A DNA stretch of 64,000 nt from Ooceraea biroi (lineage: Eukaryota > Arthropoda > Insecta > Hymenoptera > Formicidae), in the NCBI RefSeq assembly GCF_003672135.1, contig NC_039515.1:9796001-9860000 (forward strand), read 5' to 3'. The notes under the pieces are model-generated. The model saw only the letters and a program-made list of their open reading frames with translations. It was not told where the DNA came from and did not search any database. Shown here piece after piece: positions 1 through 11,860 of the stretch. The translations under genes and the position numbers were made by a program. The number at the start of each line of letters is the position of its first letter. Position 1 is the first letter of the stretch.

Positions 1-1
1 C

Positions 2-334
2 GATCGTATCGTGAACAAGATTCAGGAACTGAGAAGAAACGTTCAAGACGTCGGTGAATTAAGCGTCATGACAAACAGTAATCCATTAACAAGAAGTAGA
101 ATAGAAATTCTTTAAATAAGTGTGAGGTAATAAGTTTAGCATCAGCACACGTCAATACGTAAACGCAATGTTTTCACGAAAATCCAGAAAAAGATTCAGC
201 GGAAAAGTCCGTCGTCTTCAGCTACCGAGATAACCGATGTAACAGCCGCTCGTCGAACAGTGGAGAATTGCTTGAGGGAAATGACAAAAGTGAAAGCGTT
301 TTTAGAAGACGATAATTCTTGGTGGAAATTCTGA
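2..334 (+). CDS. Possible exons of an unrecognised gene
   Basis: Two short open stretches on the plus strand look coding. One runs from base 2 to a TAA at 113-115. The other runs from about 200, just after a pyrimidine-poor TTCAG acceptor-like site, to a TGA at 332-334. Both are charged and lack low complexity; the second ends in a Trp-Trp-Lys-Phe tail. They are not in one continuous frame, and a GTAATAAG donor-like site lies at about 127, so they could be alternative terminal exons or a broken copy. No domain is recognised. The window edge cuts off anything upstream. Confidence 0.22.
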
Positions 335-606
335 AGAGTCGTTCGGTCGATTGTTGCCACCAGAAAGTTCCGCATCTTCATGGGCTTTTGGACGGATTTC
401 GGTTACCCTAATGCTGCTTGAGGAAGAGGCTGACGAAGTACGCTTTTCCTTTTTCTTTTTTTAAAAATTTTTTTAGAGAATCCCATAAATTTCAGATCGA
501 AAAAGTGCTGCAGATTCGCTGTGGGTAATTCACCATATTTAACGAGAAATTCGGCGGTTTAATGAGAAGCAGTATGAATTTACAGTGTTTCGAACTGTTT
601 TGGCAG

Positions 607-806
607 GTTCCACGTCGTTTTATGACCTCGACACCGAAGAAAAGAAGTGACATCGCCGGTTTCAGCTTTCGAACATCTTCCAAAGAATCGACGAGTGAAA
701 TGAATTATACTGAGCAGGGTGCAAATCCATCGAAGGAGGATACGCAAGCGCGCACAGCTTCGTGTTATAGTATTGATATGAAATCAGCATTGATAGAAGT
801 TGCAAG
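607..806 (+). CDS. Candidate internal exon, unknown protein
   Basis: A 200-base open stretch lies between a TTTTGGCAG acceptor-like site and an AAG|GTAAAC donor-like site. It encodes a polar peptide rich in Ser, Thr, Lys and Arg with no recognisable domain, membrane segment or signal peptide. It is on the same strand as the open stretches at 2-334 and could belong to the same gene. The gap of N bases 50 bases downstream prevents following the gene. Splice sites and absence of stops are the only support, so this is tentative. Confidence 0.3.
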
Positions 807-860
807 GTAAACTGTCTCTAAAATTATTACAAAATTGTCTTAACATATCATGATACTAAT

Positions 861-960
861 NNNNNNNNNNNNNNNNNNNNNNNNNNNNNNNNNNNNNNNN
901 NNNNNNNNNNNNNNNNNNNNNNNNNNNNNNNNNNNNNNNNNNNNNNNNNNNNNNNNNNNN
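861..960. other. Scaffold gap, 100 N
   Basis: Exactly 100 N, the conventional size for a gap of unknown length. The sequence type changes across it: unknown exon-like DNA on the left and a DIRS-like retroelement on the right. The element's left end is therefore probably in the gap. Confidence 0.98.
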
Positions 961-1079
961 GCCCCTGTGCAACACCGACCATCCTCGGCTCGCCGGACAG
1001 GGGCAACGCAATCAGCGAGCCGCAGTCACTATCACCGTTCCAGATCCAGGCCTCTACGGTACCGTTAAGTCAAGTAAGA

Positions 1080-1400
1080 ATGGCAGGGCGATTAGCCCAT
1101 TATTTGCGTATGTGGGAAGAGATAACAAACGATCTTGAAGTCCTTCAAGCTGTTAGAGGTTATTTCATACCTTTTGTTTCCACCCCACCTCCCCGCACGC
1201 ACTTACGAGAATCTTCTTTTTCTCCCTCCGTTGCGACAACGTGCGACGCGGAGATTTTGCGTTTAGTAAACAAGGAAACCATAGTACCTACGACTCCCTC
1301 CGAGAATCAGTTCTTATCTAATTTTTTTATTGAGAAATCGTCAGGAGGAATGCGTTTTATATTAAACCTCAAGGATCTTAATTTCTTCCTGCTGCCCACA
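1080..1400 (+). pseudogene. DIRS-type reverse transcriptase N-terminus
   Basis: The conceptual peptide has the conserved start of DIRS reverse transcriptases. It begins with an AGRL block followed by a Trp-containing helix and an IPFVS motif, then a linker with a conserved E-I-L-R-L segment, then the fingers motif QFLSNFF followed by GGMRFILNLKDLN. Family members continue into the YxDD palm motif and RNase H. Here homology stops at about 1395 and the catalytic aspartates are absent, so this fragment cannot be active. The start at 1080 is simply the first Met in frame; the real ORF probably began further upstream, in the gap. Confidence 0.72.
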
Positions 1401-1785
1401 GCATTTTCAGCTAGAAGATTGGCGCACTGTCCAACTTATGATGCCTATTGTCCTGGTTTCCGGATCCAGGCGCAATAGCGGTTGATGCTTTTACACTTTC
1501 GTGGTCGGGCGTGCGATTCTTTGCTTTTCCTCCTTTTATTCTTTTGTGTTCCGCGGAAAATTTTAAATGATAGGGCGAAGGGAGTTGTTGTGCCCTGGTG
1601 GCCATCGCAATCTTGATTCCCACTATTTCATCGCCTTTTGATTGGGGATTCTATGATTCTTACACCATCTTACAATCTCCTTTTTTTCACCTTTCAGGAA
1701 TTGCCATCCAGCATGGAGGACGCTTTCCCTGGCGGCAGCACTCTTATCCGGCAAGCGTTTGTCCATCGCGGAGTGCCACCGGGGC

Positions 1786-2640
1786 AATGGATGCTATTTT
1801 GGCCTCCTTAGCAGACTCCACAATTAGGCAATATACTAAGCCTCTGCGGAACTGGTGGTTATTTTGCCAGTCTTCGTCGGTCCCCCTCTGGTCACCGAGT
1901 CCCACGCAGTTCCTCGACTTTTTGTCGCACGAACTGCAGCAGACCAATTCGTACCACGTCCTTAGTGTCACTCGTTCTGCGATTTCTTTGATTTCAGATA
2001 ATGAGATTGGGAGCCATGCACTGGTTCGACGTTTTTGTAAGGGCGTGGGGGTACTTAAACCCCCTCGTCCCCACTACGAATATATTTGAGATCCCCCCAG
2101 TCTTGGCGAAACTTTTTACTTTTTATCCTTACGAATCTTTACCGCTAGAGGTAATCTCGAAAAAATTGGTCCTCCCCTCGCCCTTGCACGGGTCAGCGTG
2201 TACAGACACTCGCCTCGTTTCGATTTCACAAATCTCATTTCATGAGAAGCTTATTATCCGTGTCCCAGGCAGACTAAAAACATCTGCTCCTGGGCGGCCG
2301 CAACCATTTTTTAGTTTTTCTCCATTGTGGACGATGAGGTCTCTGTATTTTTAGTTTAATGAAAACTTACTTAGAGATTACCAAGCAACTTCGGCCATCT
2401 TTTGAGCTATTTTATCTTGGTCAAGACCCCATAAGCCAGTAGGCCGACAAACTCTTAGTCGTTGGATACGATTAGGCCTCGAGGAGTGTGGAGTGAGGTC
2501 CGATTTATTCACGGCGCATGGTACCGATACGCTTCTACATCATCAGCGGCTCGGAGATGTGCGTCTTTAGAATTAATTAAGCGTGCGGCCGAATGGTCAA
2601 TCTCGCGTTTTTGTAAACTTTATCATTTTAACTCCTAATA
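1786..2640 (+). pseudogene. DIRS-type tyrosine recombinase, frameshifted
   Basis: The N-terminal core-binding region begins with a MDAILASLADSTIRQY block and runs to about 2089. A frame change then leads into a catalytic box containing T-G-Q-R-V-Q-T-L at about 2190-2215, the first catalytic arginine of the family, reached only by allowing one missing base near 2198. The C-terminal box follows at about 2515-2620: a His, an Arg-Tyr-Ala-Ser-Thr-Ser-Ser-Ala-Ala run, an Ala-Ala-Glu-Trp-Ser motif and a terminal Tyr. This matches the R..S.S.A..AA.W....F...Y pattern of DIRS recombinases. At least three frame breaks make it a pseudogene. Confidence 0.72.
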
Positions 2641-2996
2641 AATCCGGAAGAATTCGCGAACACTGTGTTACGGCCTTGAGGGTTTGTTCAGTATTATTTC
2701 CCTTTGATTTTATTTCTCAGCCTCTGCCAGAACGTATGCTTCGTTGATATATTTTTAAGTTATGCATTTTTGTTGTTGTAGCCGTTGCGCCTCTTTCTTA
2801 TATTGGAGTTTTTATTTTTATTTTATATGAATGTTTGTAACGGTTCGCCTTACCATTTGTGGAAGTGTATTTATAATAATCATTCCTTGGCTTATACAGG
2901 TGGATGTAATAATTATTGAACTGTCTGTTTGACCTGGTGAGACACTCTTCTCACGCCAGGCATGTAACCAGGAATGTCACTCTCTAAACATCTATA

Positions 2997-3345
2997 TTAT
3001 CCATCCGGACGAGCATAATTGAAAACGAACCTACCTAGTGAAGTTGATTTAGATTATGCCTGGTGTCTCGACCGGATGGAACTTCCCTCCCGCGATGAGG
3101 CACCGTTTCCCAACCCGTCTACGGATTTCTAGGCGATTGCTGTTCTAAATGAATGAAGAATCGGCCCGTGCGCGGGCCTGCCTCGCGCATGGCGCGCCCG
3201 CCTTTTTTCGCTTTGCGGATATTTCAACTGTTGACAATAGCGCACATAGAAGCATGACTACATTATCCATCCGGACGAGACACCAGGCATAATCTAAATC
3301 CAAACTTCACTATGTAAGTTCGTTTGATTTTCAATTATCCCGACG
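2997..3345. repeat. Inverted repeat with duplicated CATCCGGACGAG boxes
   Basis: Arms at about 3004-3080 and 3264-3340 are reverse complements, including the GCCTGGTGTCTCG / CGAGACACCAGGC segment. The box ATTATCCATCCGGACGAG also occurs in direct orientation at 2997 and 3261. The spacer is GC-rich with a short hairpin of GGCGCGCC type near 3185. This may be the right terminal structure of the DIRS element or a nested foldback MITE. Confidence 0.6.
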
Positions 3346-4200
3346 TCCCACAGTGTAACGTTCCCTTAACAAAATAAAAAATCTGTTCGACTAATCTTCC
3401 ACTTTCCTTATTTGATTTTAATAGTATAATGTTTCGACATTTTAAAACAGATTGACGAATAGTCAATATACATCACATAGTAACCAGAAAAAATTCTTAC
3501 AGGTTGAAGACTTACAGGTTAGATATACAAGCCGAATTTATTTGCTTTACGAAAAAAGAGATTTATTCCCAACAATTATTTGCTTCAGTACATAGTGTAT
3601 TATATAGTCAAATTGTATCTTGAAATTGTTTCTTTTATGTAAGAAAGCAGTATTTATAATAATATAAATAAGTTTCCTTTATTTTAAACACATTTTCCAT
3701 CTTTTTAAGAATTTTGAATAAGAATAAAAAAAACGATAAATATCGATTTCTTGTTGTTTCAATGAAAAATTGTATTTTTTACACTCTTTCATTAACATAT
3801 AGTTATGCTGCTTCCGTGCTCTTTCTTAAGATATTAACCTTTTTATTAATGATTGACGTGACTACGGAAATTGTGTTGAATCTAAATACCAACAGGTATA
3901 CTCGTACATACAGATGTAACAGCATCATCATCAGAAAGTGATAATGATTAAAGTACCTAATTTTTACATACATTTAATAAACAATATTTTAAATATTTAT
4001 TTCAAAATAAAATAGATTACATGTTTTGTTTTATATATTTAAATAATGTTAAAATAATGTTAATTTTTATGTTATTATTATGTTTATACTAACATAACAA
4101 AGAAAAATAAAATTTAGTTGCGTTAAATTTGGAATTATGATTTGTGAATAAATTTCTTATGTATTAGTTACATTGAGCTAGATTAATTGCAAAGTAAATC
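3346..4200. other. AT-rich intergenic DNA
   Basis: No supported gene. The open stretch at 3714-3941 is AT-driven, has no splice context and no recognisable motif. No clear terminal repeats were seen. Confidence 0.6.
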
Positions 4201-5224
4201 AATTAAAAAACTAGGTTGCACAACGACGCTTGCTGGCAACGGAATTACTGGAAAGATTGCTGAAGAATACGCGAATCTAATAAATTGTTCCAATGCAACG
4301 AGCAGGAGGAGAGAAGAAAGGACATGATATCAGAGAATCGACGAAATGCAATTTCTTTCTTTCTTTAACTACATTTATACAGCCGGAGCGACTCTGTGAA
4401 ACCTTTCTACAGGACTTTCCTTTCCCCTTAGCGGAAGAATCGCTTCCCCCTTAACGCGTCGCATACCTCCTTTCCGGTATACGTGACAGTCGAACGGACG
4501 TATAGTGCTTTGTTGTTATTCAAATCAGACCAAACCGCGGCCGATATCTTTCCCGGTATCGCTTCGACCCATCTAGCGCGGCTATTTTCGCCATGCCGTG
4601 ACGGTGTATGCGGATCGAAGCCGCCGATCTAACCGGACGCTATACGTTCGATCGGTCAGAGTCGATAGATCCTATCGACGTGAAAGAGAGCCGCGTGACG
4701 GAGCGACAACCGGTCATTTGTTGCACATTCGCACTCGACGTTGCACTCGGCAGTTGTTCAATCGTGCGAAGCGCGGAGCAAGCGATCGATTGCAAGCGTC
4801 ACTGGCTTTGGAGTCGCAGGAAAACCCTGCAGCATTATCACGTTGTCATAATTAATAAAGACTTCGTGACTTTGGAAATCCGAGTCATTCATAAGCGCGA
4901 AACAGCGCCCTATTTGATTTCCGCCGGCAATCTGTCGTCAATTTGTGTTCGAGCGATCCGCTTGCTGGTTCTACCAACGAGTACACCTCCTGTAACCATC
5001 GAGCGAACAAGGCCGCGGAATGCGAAGCACATCTCGCGGAACCGTCTCGCGCCGCCCTCTCAGCCGATCCTTTCTCGTCGTCCTCTCCTTTCTTCTCCGT
5101 TCGCGGGAGAATTTTTCTCGTCGGCGAGGGCGCGCACCGCGTGTCGTCCCGCTCTCGTAGCCGACGACAGTGATGGACGCCCTCGCGGTTTGCTTCTCTA
5201 TCACCGGCGCGGAGGGACGGTGCT
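4201..5224. other. GC-rich region upstream of a first coding exon
   Basis: Base composition rises sharply and CpG is frequent. Long open frames such as 4608-5381 overlap other long frames and carry no recognisable protein motif, so they are attributed to GC content. It is the natural place for promoter and 5' UTR of the exon at 5225, but no TATA box or initiator could be assigned with confidence. Confidence 0.45.
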
Positions 5225-5397
5225 ATGGCGGCCGGTGACGACCAAGAGGAGGACGACGAAGAAGAGGAAGATCACGACGGCGACAAGGACGACGGACAGG
5301 ACGGTGATGGGAGGGCGGCAGGAGCGCGGGGTAGGCGCGGTGCCAGGGGGAACCAGATTGTGCACGTACATGTCGTACTAACGACTGGTCCCTCGCG
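5225..5397 (+). CDS. Candidate first coding exon of an acidic protein
   Basis: An ATG at 5225 sits in a good context (G at -3, G at +4). An in-frame TGA at 5171-5173 makes it the first available Met of its frame. The exon encodes MAAGDD followed by a strongly acidic Glu/Asp run, then an Arg/Gly-rich stretch, then a hydrophobic NQIVHVHVVLTTGPS segment. It ends at a consensus donor CGCG|GTGAGAAG in phase 2. No continuation exon is recognisable downstream, so introns may be long, as is common for first exons in such GC islands. The protein is not recognised. Without the splice donor, a TGA follows immediately. Confidence 0.4.
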
Positions 5398-7116
5398 GTG
5401 AGAAGCGGGCACCGGCGCAAGAGGGGTGAGGAGGAGACGGGCAGCGCATCTCGCCGAGTGATGTTTTATTTAGTACTCGAATACTCGAAAAATGCCAACG
5501 CACCTTTTTCCTCCCGCCGCACGGAGGGGGAGGGTCTTCCCCCTGTGGCGAGCGATGGCTTCGACCCGTTCGATTCCTCTGAGCATCGGAGCTTCGTGGA
5601 AGAGCGTGGAAGTCTTCAAGCCTCTCCGTTCCGCCCGTCTCCTGCTCCGCTCGCGCTCGTTTCTTGCGCGGTGCTCGTAGTGACATGTCGTTTAATTAAG
5701 TTGAATGTTGACGAATGAAAGTTTGTTAGTTCGAGATGCCATGACGCTCGCGCGGAAATTTATCGTCCCCGCGACGGCGCCGTTTTCATCGAGGAGAGCG
5801 ACCTCGCTTACGGACCTGGCGACGAAGAGTCATCAAGATAAATGACCTTCTTACACTCTCTCTCTCCTTTTTTTCCTTTCTTCCTTTGATAAACTTTTAG
5901 ACGTTGATATCACACGGGAAGATAATGCAAATTACTGAAGCTTAATTATACGGCTGGTTGACACGGTAACTCGTTCAAGTGAGCGCATATATGTGTGGAA
6001 AAGTCCGCGTATGTGTGCATAACGTATGCCCGCTAGATAAATGAAGGTGTAGTACGTCTCCCCCGGGCGTGAAGCGCGATCCCAGCCTCCCGCGGCGGTA
6101 TTCCCCGTGACGTTGCTCGATAATAGAGCTCGGCGATCATACCCGGGGCTGGAAATGCAAATCGCCGAGGAGTCGCCGGTGCCAAGAGTCGCGGCGGCAG
6201 CGTCGACGGACGGACGACGCGGCGTGAGGCGTCGGTTGATCGAACGTGCCACGGCATTTGTTGCCCTCGCTTAAAGGTGGGATAAAATCTCTCTTCGCCA
6301 ACCCCCTCTGCGCACGGCGCGACGTCCCATAATCTCCCATAAACGATTCTCCGCGCTGTGACGGGCACCCTTTACCCTCTCCTACCTCCTCTTCGCCCTC
6401 CCTCCGTCCCGCGCTCGGCATAAAATCGTAATGAACGCGCGCGAGAAGAAAAGAGAGAGAGAGGACAGAGAAAGAGAGATCGCTCGTCTCGCCCGTCTGC
6501 TCCCGCTCACGTCGCGGACAACGAGAAGTCCCAAAGAGTCCCGCGGAGAAGGCTGAACGGTGGACCACCCATGCCACGGCGGGTCGGCAAAAAACGCCGA
6601 TGGAAATGCTAGCCGGTGTCGATTTGTCAGCCGCGGAAAGCCGTATACGCGTCGCCGCATGAAGCCGTGCGGGCCCAAAAAATTCACGACGCGGCTCCGC
6701 GGCTTTACGCCGGGCGCGGCGCCATTCGCGGTGAGGCCCCAGCGTGGGGCCGATTAGCGCGAGGAAAAGTAAGCCGGAAGCGTCCGATGTTCTCACGAGC
6801 TTGTCGGATTCGAGGAGAACCCTTTGCGAGGAATTCTATCGATCCGACGATCGCATTGACGAGAACTGATAATGCATCACGCTAATAGAAAATTACGCAG
6901 TTGGAATTTAACCGAGTCCTTTTAGGGCAAACGAAGGCACCTCAATTCCCGAGGGATTAAATTCCGATTAATTCCTTACGGATCCGCTCCTGTCGACGAA
7001 ACGTATTCACACGACTCTGCGTGAACGGGTTTCCGCTCGCGCTACGCGCTGCGTCCCGTTTTTTCAGCGTGGTTATTTAATCAGGCACGACTTGTTCGGT
7101 CGAATGAATTACCTCG
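5398..7116. other. GC-rich, CpG-dense non-coding interval
   Basis: Contains CT-rich tracts near 5855-5885 and GA-rich tracts near 6440-6480. Overlapping open frames occur on both strands, the longest on the minus strand at 6137-6796. None shows a domain, a consistent splice pattern or a conserved motif. It may hold introns or regulatory DNA of the exon at 5225. Confidence 0.45.
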
Positions 7117-7120
7117 TTAA

Positions 7121-7836
7121 GGGGGAGCCTGCTTTAGAACGCTGAAAATAAGGTATATTTTACGAATTGTTTTTGGAGAAACTATACAGCGGATCATTAT
7201 AAAACTTTGATGCATTTATTAGTACATGTTTAAAGATAAAAAAATTATTTTTTGATTTGAATATATCGCTTGTAGAGGTCGTCCTGGAGAAATCTTAGTG
7301 CAGCCGCGTCGCCGGCATTGCAAATTGCTGAGCATTCTCCTGCCTCCAAATTTCGTCTAAACTGAAAAATTGAAATATGTTCTCGTTATTTATGAATTCC
7401 CATCGTCGATGAACCAAAGAGAGAAGAAAAAAGTTGAAAAGTGCCAAAATGGTGGAGCTTAGAACGCAAAAGTACGATTTTTAGGCAAAGTTTTGAACTT
7501 TTTCATGTGAAAATAATTGTTTAACTTAATGTTTTTATGAATATTAAAGGTTCATCGACGATGGGAATTCATAAATAACGAGAAAATATTTCAATTTTTC
7601 AGTTTGGATGAAATTTGGAGGCAGGAGAATGCTCACCAATTTACAATGCCAGCTGCACTAAGATGCCTCCAGGACGACCTCTACAGGCGATATATTCAAA
7701 TAAAAAAATAATTTTTTTATCTTTAAACATGTACTAATAAATGCATCAAAGTTTTATAATGATCCGCTGTATAGTTTCCCCAAAAAAAATTTGTAAAATT
7801 ATACCTTATTTTCAACGTTCTAAAGCAGGCTCCCCC
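7121..7836. mobile_element. 716-bp foldback MITE flanked by TTAA
   Basis: Two arms of about 290 bases (7121-7417 and 7549-7836) are reverse complements with scattered mismatches. The ends are GGGGGAGCCTGCTTTAGAAC and its complement. TTAA flanks both sides (7117-7120 and 7837-7840), the target preference of piggyBac-type transposases. No ORF is present, so it must have moved with an enzyme supplied elsewhere. The centre (7418-7548) is unique and AT-rich. Confidence 0.78.
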
Positions 7837-7840
7837 TTAA

Positions 7841-9269
7841 TCCAGCATTCTCCCGAGCCCTGTCGGCTTAGTTTTAACGCGCAAATTACATAATCATTAC
7901 TGCCGGTGCCGTTACTGGGCATCTCCGCCGCATCGGTCCTTTTTCTTTTCCCATCACCGGGATTCTCGCCAGCTGTCTCCCGTGGTCGGTTACGCGCGGT
8001 ATTCCATGTCACTTCGCGAAGTATCGCCGCTCTTTACGACGGGAAATTAGCGTCGTTCTTCTGGCTGGTCCGTCCTTCGTTCACGTTAATGGAATTAAGC
8101 TCGGGGCGCGCGGGAGTACGTCAGGATCTACATTATAGCGTTCCCAATTCCGCGAGCGTTATTCCGCGGGTCCCCGGACCCTAACGGACCTCGAAAAAAG
8201 ACCCAGCAGTTGATGACCTTGAATGACAGCGATCAGCGATGACGCGCACCTGCCTATGCTAGACTTAATTGTACTGCTCTTAATGAGGGTTTCTCTCCAT
8301 CAGTCTGTCAAGCAGGAAATCGTCGGCTATAAATTAGAACAAAAAAGAAGTACGCTTCCGTGGCGATAGCAAGTATTTAAGCAAATTTCTTTATCGTATT
8401 TCTTCATTGCGCTACAAACCTCGGGTGCAGATGCGCGGATCGTTCTGTCGCGTAAAAACGTCCGCTCCGTCGATTAGAATACCGTCGCGGCGAGCGCTAT
8501 CGGCGCGCGATGAAGTCGAATTAATTAATACGCTCGTATATTAATGTCCGGATGAGTGATTATGACTGGATGAATCCCGCGCGGATGACGCGTCCGCCCG
8601 ATCCTGTCATAGATGGGATAGCAGCTCGATGGACGGCGATGCGCGGGCTTGCGTCTTTATTAATAACCCACGACGACGTTGACCGATTCGAAGAGCTCGG
8701 TAATTACCATACGCATTCGTACGCTCGATGGACGAGATGCATCACGCATGGGCAGCGCAACTTCTCCTGACATCATATTCCTCCTGATTTCCCATGAAAC
8801 ATAAAACATCGAGTCTTCCTGTGCTCCCAATCATAAATTGTCCGCGAATTTTTTTGACGCCTGCGGTGTTCGATGGAGCATCAACTTTATTTATTTCTTA
8901 TCTTCGTGATAACGCAAAATGATGATGCCACAAGACTTTTCTATACTTTGCCTTCAAGAATTTCGGTTTATTTGGTCAATGCGAAGAATGGTAGAAGCGG
9001 CTAATGTCGATTCGTTTTTCTAATAATTTTTCAATTTTCTCAGAATAAAATACTCCATTTTTTTTAAACACTTTCATTGTGGATGAGTTTCTCACAGCAA
9101 GCATTTCAGGAGATGATCATAGATAGATGGATAGATTTATTTGCGCCCTGGGACAAGTTCCTTAAAGCGCTTAACCAAGATAAATACAAGCAGTCATTAC
9201 AATTAATTTCTCACTACTAAATAAAATAAAACAAATAAAATAATAAAATGAAACAATATAAAGAACTAT
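7841..9269. other. Mixed-composition intergenic DNA
   Basis: GC-rich at first (7850-8770), then AT-rich. The open frame at 8552-8770 lacks splice context and homology cues. No repeat termini were identified apart from AT-rich low complexity before the mariner at 9272. Confidence 0.5.
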
Positions 9270-9271
9270 TA

Positions 9272-10510
9272 GGGGTGTGATTTAGTTTTGAGGGTTTTTT
9301 TGCTCAAAAACGCATGTATTTAAATATGATAATGAATGAATACCTTAATCAAAATATTTTCCTTCCTTTTCTATAACTTTTTCCCATCTTTCTGGCAAGA
9401 GATGGATTCCACCACGATAAATCACTCTTCTTTTCAGTTGATCCATTCGTCGACGAATTTTCGCACTTCTTCCAAATTATCAAAGTGTGTATCCTCTAAA
9501 GCGTCTTGCATCGACCGGAACAAATAATAATCGCATGGAGCAATGTCCGGAGAATACGCGGGGTGCGGTAAGACCTCCCATTCGAGCTCTAATAGTGTTT
9601 CTTTCACTGATAACGCAACGTCAGGTCGAGCGTTGTCACGAAGAAGAATCACTTTCCGTCGTTTACTCGCAATTGGTGGTCGTTTTTGGTCCAATGCTTG
9701 CTTCAACTTGTACAATTCGTGTCGATAACGATCAGCCGTGACAGTCTCGTGCGGATTTAACAGCTCATAGTACACTATCCCACCAAATACGGAGCATTAC
9801 TTTTGAACCGTGAATATTGCGTCTCGGAGTGGATGTTGATGGTTCGCCTGGATCCACCCATGATTTTCTGCGTTTCGGATTATCAAAATAGATCCACTTT
9901 TCATCCCCAGTAACAATCCGAGACAAAAGACTCTTCTTTTTTGCCCGGCGATCAACGAAATGCAAATGTTCAACCGGTTCGCAATGGCACTTTCCGATAA
10001 TTCATGTCGAACCCATTTCCCTTCTTTCTGAATTTTTCCCATTTCATGTAAATCTTTGGTAACTGTTGTACGATCAACATTTAATGCTCTGGCAAGTTCT
10101 GAAGTGGATCGTGTTGGATTTTCGTGCAATAATGCTTGCAAATCTGCATTTTCAAGCTTTCTTGGTTGTCCCGAGCGTTCTTTGTCCTTCACATCAGTAT
10201 CACCACTTTTAAAGCGTTTAAACCAGTATTCACACGTCTTAATTGATGGGGCAGAATCACCATAAGTTTCCACAAGAATTCTATAACCGTCAGCCGCAGT
10301 TTTGTTTTGATTAAAAAACAAAAGCAACGCATGTCGAAAATGCTCTTTCGGATTTTTACGATGATATAAACACGACTGTTATTGCTATAATGCTACTAAA
10401 TGTGATGGATAATGTGAACACTGTAAGAAAGAACAGTTATCGGAAACAGCTATTGGAACAAACTGACCTACAGCCATCTGTTGCAAAACCCTCAAACTAA
10501 ATCACACTCC
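9272..10510 (-). mobile_element. mariner element 1 (mellifera-like), TA-flanked
   Basis: Inverted ends of about 22 bases (GGGGTGTGATTTAGTTTTGA at left; GGAGTGTGATTTAGTTTGAG read inward from the right) lie between TA target duplications at 9270-9271 and 10511-10512. The length of 1239 bases is normal for a full mariner. The transposase lies on the minus strand and is frameshifted. The ends differ by one substitution and one indel, so the copy is not the newest in the window. Confidence 0.88.
9434..10370 (-). pseudogene. mariner transposase, frameshifted
   Basis: This is a cut-and-paste DD34D transposase that would act in the nucleus on its own 1.2 kb element. Reading from high to low coordinates: an N-terminal paired helix-turn-helix region (about 10370-10020) with WFKRFKSGD and a GQPRK linker, then a WVRHEL motif (normally WVPHEL), the first Asp in TGDEKW, the second in LRDNARP, and the third in YSPDIAPCDYYLF. 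All three catalytic acids remain, but the frame changes twice (near 9950 and 9785). The Met at 10327 is internal; homology starts about 15 residues upstream without an obvious Met. Confidence 0.85.
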
Positions 10511-10512
10511 TA

Positions 10513-11632
10513 ATACTACTAAAATAAAATATAAAGAACTATACTACTACTCATAAGGTCTATTTGCGCTAATACGCGATTACGATTACGCAGGCATTTT
10601 CCCTCGCGGCGGTACGCGTACGCAATCATCCTGTTGAAGCAGCATGTAAACGCGAGAGCGAGTGTTAACCGTGAAAATGCGACTGAAAATGTTTGCCATG
10701 GAAATTGGCCGCGTGTACGCACTTCGCGTAACGATCTTCTCCAAAGACACGGCGTGGAGCGCTCGTACGCACGTGTACTTCAGAAGCGACAATTAAGTTT
10801 ATAGTGCGTGCTAAGTGGAAACTATATATAGTCGCGCGGTAGTCCCCGTGCGCGCGAACGAGTGCATGGACACGTGCACGCTATACTGGGTGCCTCAGAG
10901 CGGATGAGCTAGACTTTAATAATGGATTTCTAAAATTGGGAGAAGACTCAATCTTATTATAGATACATATGAGATACATATGAGACAAGTATCATAAAAA
11001 AGAGATTATAAAACTCTATCATTGATATCACGATAATAATATCGCTATATTAAATTGATGCCACATTTGCTAGCAGCAAATTAAACACTTGAATTAAAAT
11101 AACATGCTTAATGAAATTTTCATTTCTTTTTCCAAGAAAATACCGGCTCCCAACTGACAGGGTTCTCCTTAAGGCCTACGTTCTCTCCAAGACACCGTAT
11201 ATAGCCGTCAGAGCACGATGATACAAGTGTATGCGGTATGAGGCCCCTGTGCGACAAACGATCAACATGCCGGCAACGGCCCACACGAACGGTAGCTTCT
11301 AATCATCGATTAGAAGCGGTCGTTACGCGATGCGCGTAGTTAGGCGACTGCTGCGCCTCTCGTTCGTAAATCGCTCGCGGTTCTCTTTGCAAACGGACCT
11401 TCCTCGGAGCAACGAGCACCCGTGGACGGCCGGCAGTCTCGGGCGATTTCTCATTTACTCGCCGCACGAAATAATCGAGCCATCTGTGTTTGTTAACACG
11501 ACGGGAGCCGGTAACAAGCCGCCGAGCGCTTGTTTAGAGACGGCGTAATTCTGATGTAGACGACTGCGTTTCGTTATTATATTGCGAGCGACATGCGGAT
11601 TGATGACGTAATTCGATCATCTCGAGTCGTTC
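10513..11632. other. Intergenic DNA, GC-rich blocks
   Basis: No gene is supported. A perfect short palindrome, CTTCTAATCATCGATTAGAAG, spans about 11294-11314. The open frame at 11330-11548 has no recognisable motif. Confidence 0.45.
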
Positions 11633-11860
11633 TAAAGCCGTTTTAGACTATGCAATAATTGCGCAAGATTTGACCGCAATTTTTAAAGCAAGAAATATTA
11701 CAGAATATCATACACAAATTGCATGTGTTCGTAAATTGCGCAAGATATTGAAAACGTGCTTTATTTCCGAGCAATTTTTTGTCTGCTAGTATACGCCATG
11801 GTTTGTACGTTTCGAGATCTGTTTCTTTTCAGCTGAACTGTCTGCACTAATCAAGAAATA

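Larger units (their letters stand above)
961..3345 (+). mobile_element. DIRS-like tyrosine-recombinase retrotransposon, degenerate
   Basis: The order is reverse transcriptase start (about 1083-1395), a short remnant (1400-1720), tyrosine recombinase (about 1786-2640), then an inverted repeat (3004-3080 against 3264-3340). This order is typical of DIRS/PAT retroelements, which integrate with a tyrosine recombinase in place of a DDE integrase and end in inverted or split repeats. The RT palm domain and RNase H are almost wholly missing, several frames are broken, and the left end is lost in the N gap. It is a dead copy. Whether the 3 kb inverted repeat is the element's own right end or a separate insertion is inferred from position only. 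Confidence 0.7.

Noticed and set aside
4608..5381. 257-codon plus-strand open frame
   Set aside because: GC-rich region with several overlapping long frames; no domain or splice logic. Only the alternative frame from 5225 has start, upstream stop and donor evidence.
6137..6796. 219-codon minus-strand open frame
   Set aside because: Arg/Ala/Pro-rich composition expected from CpG-rich DNA; overlaps other open frames and has no recognisable motif.
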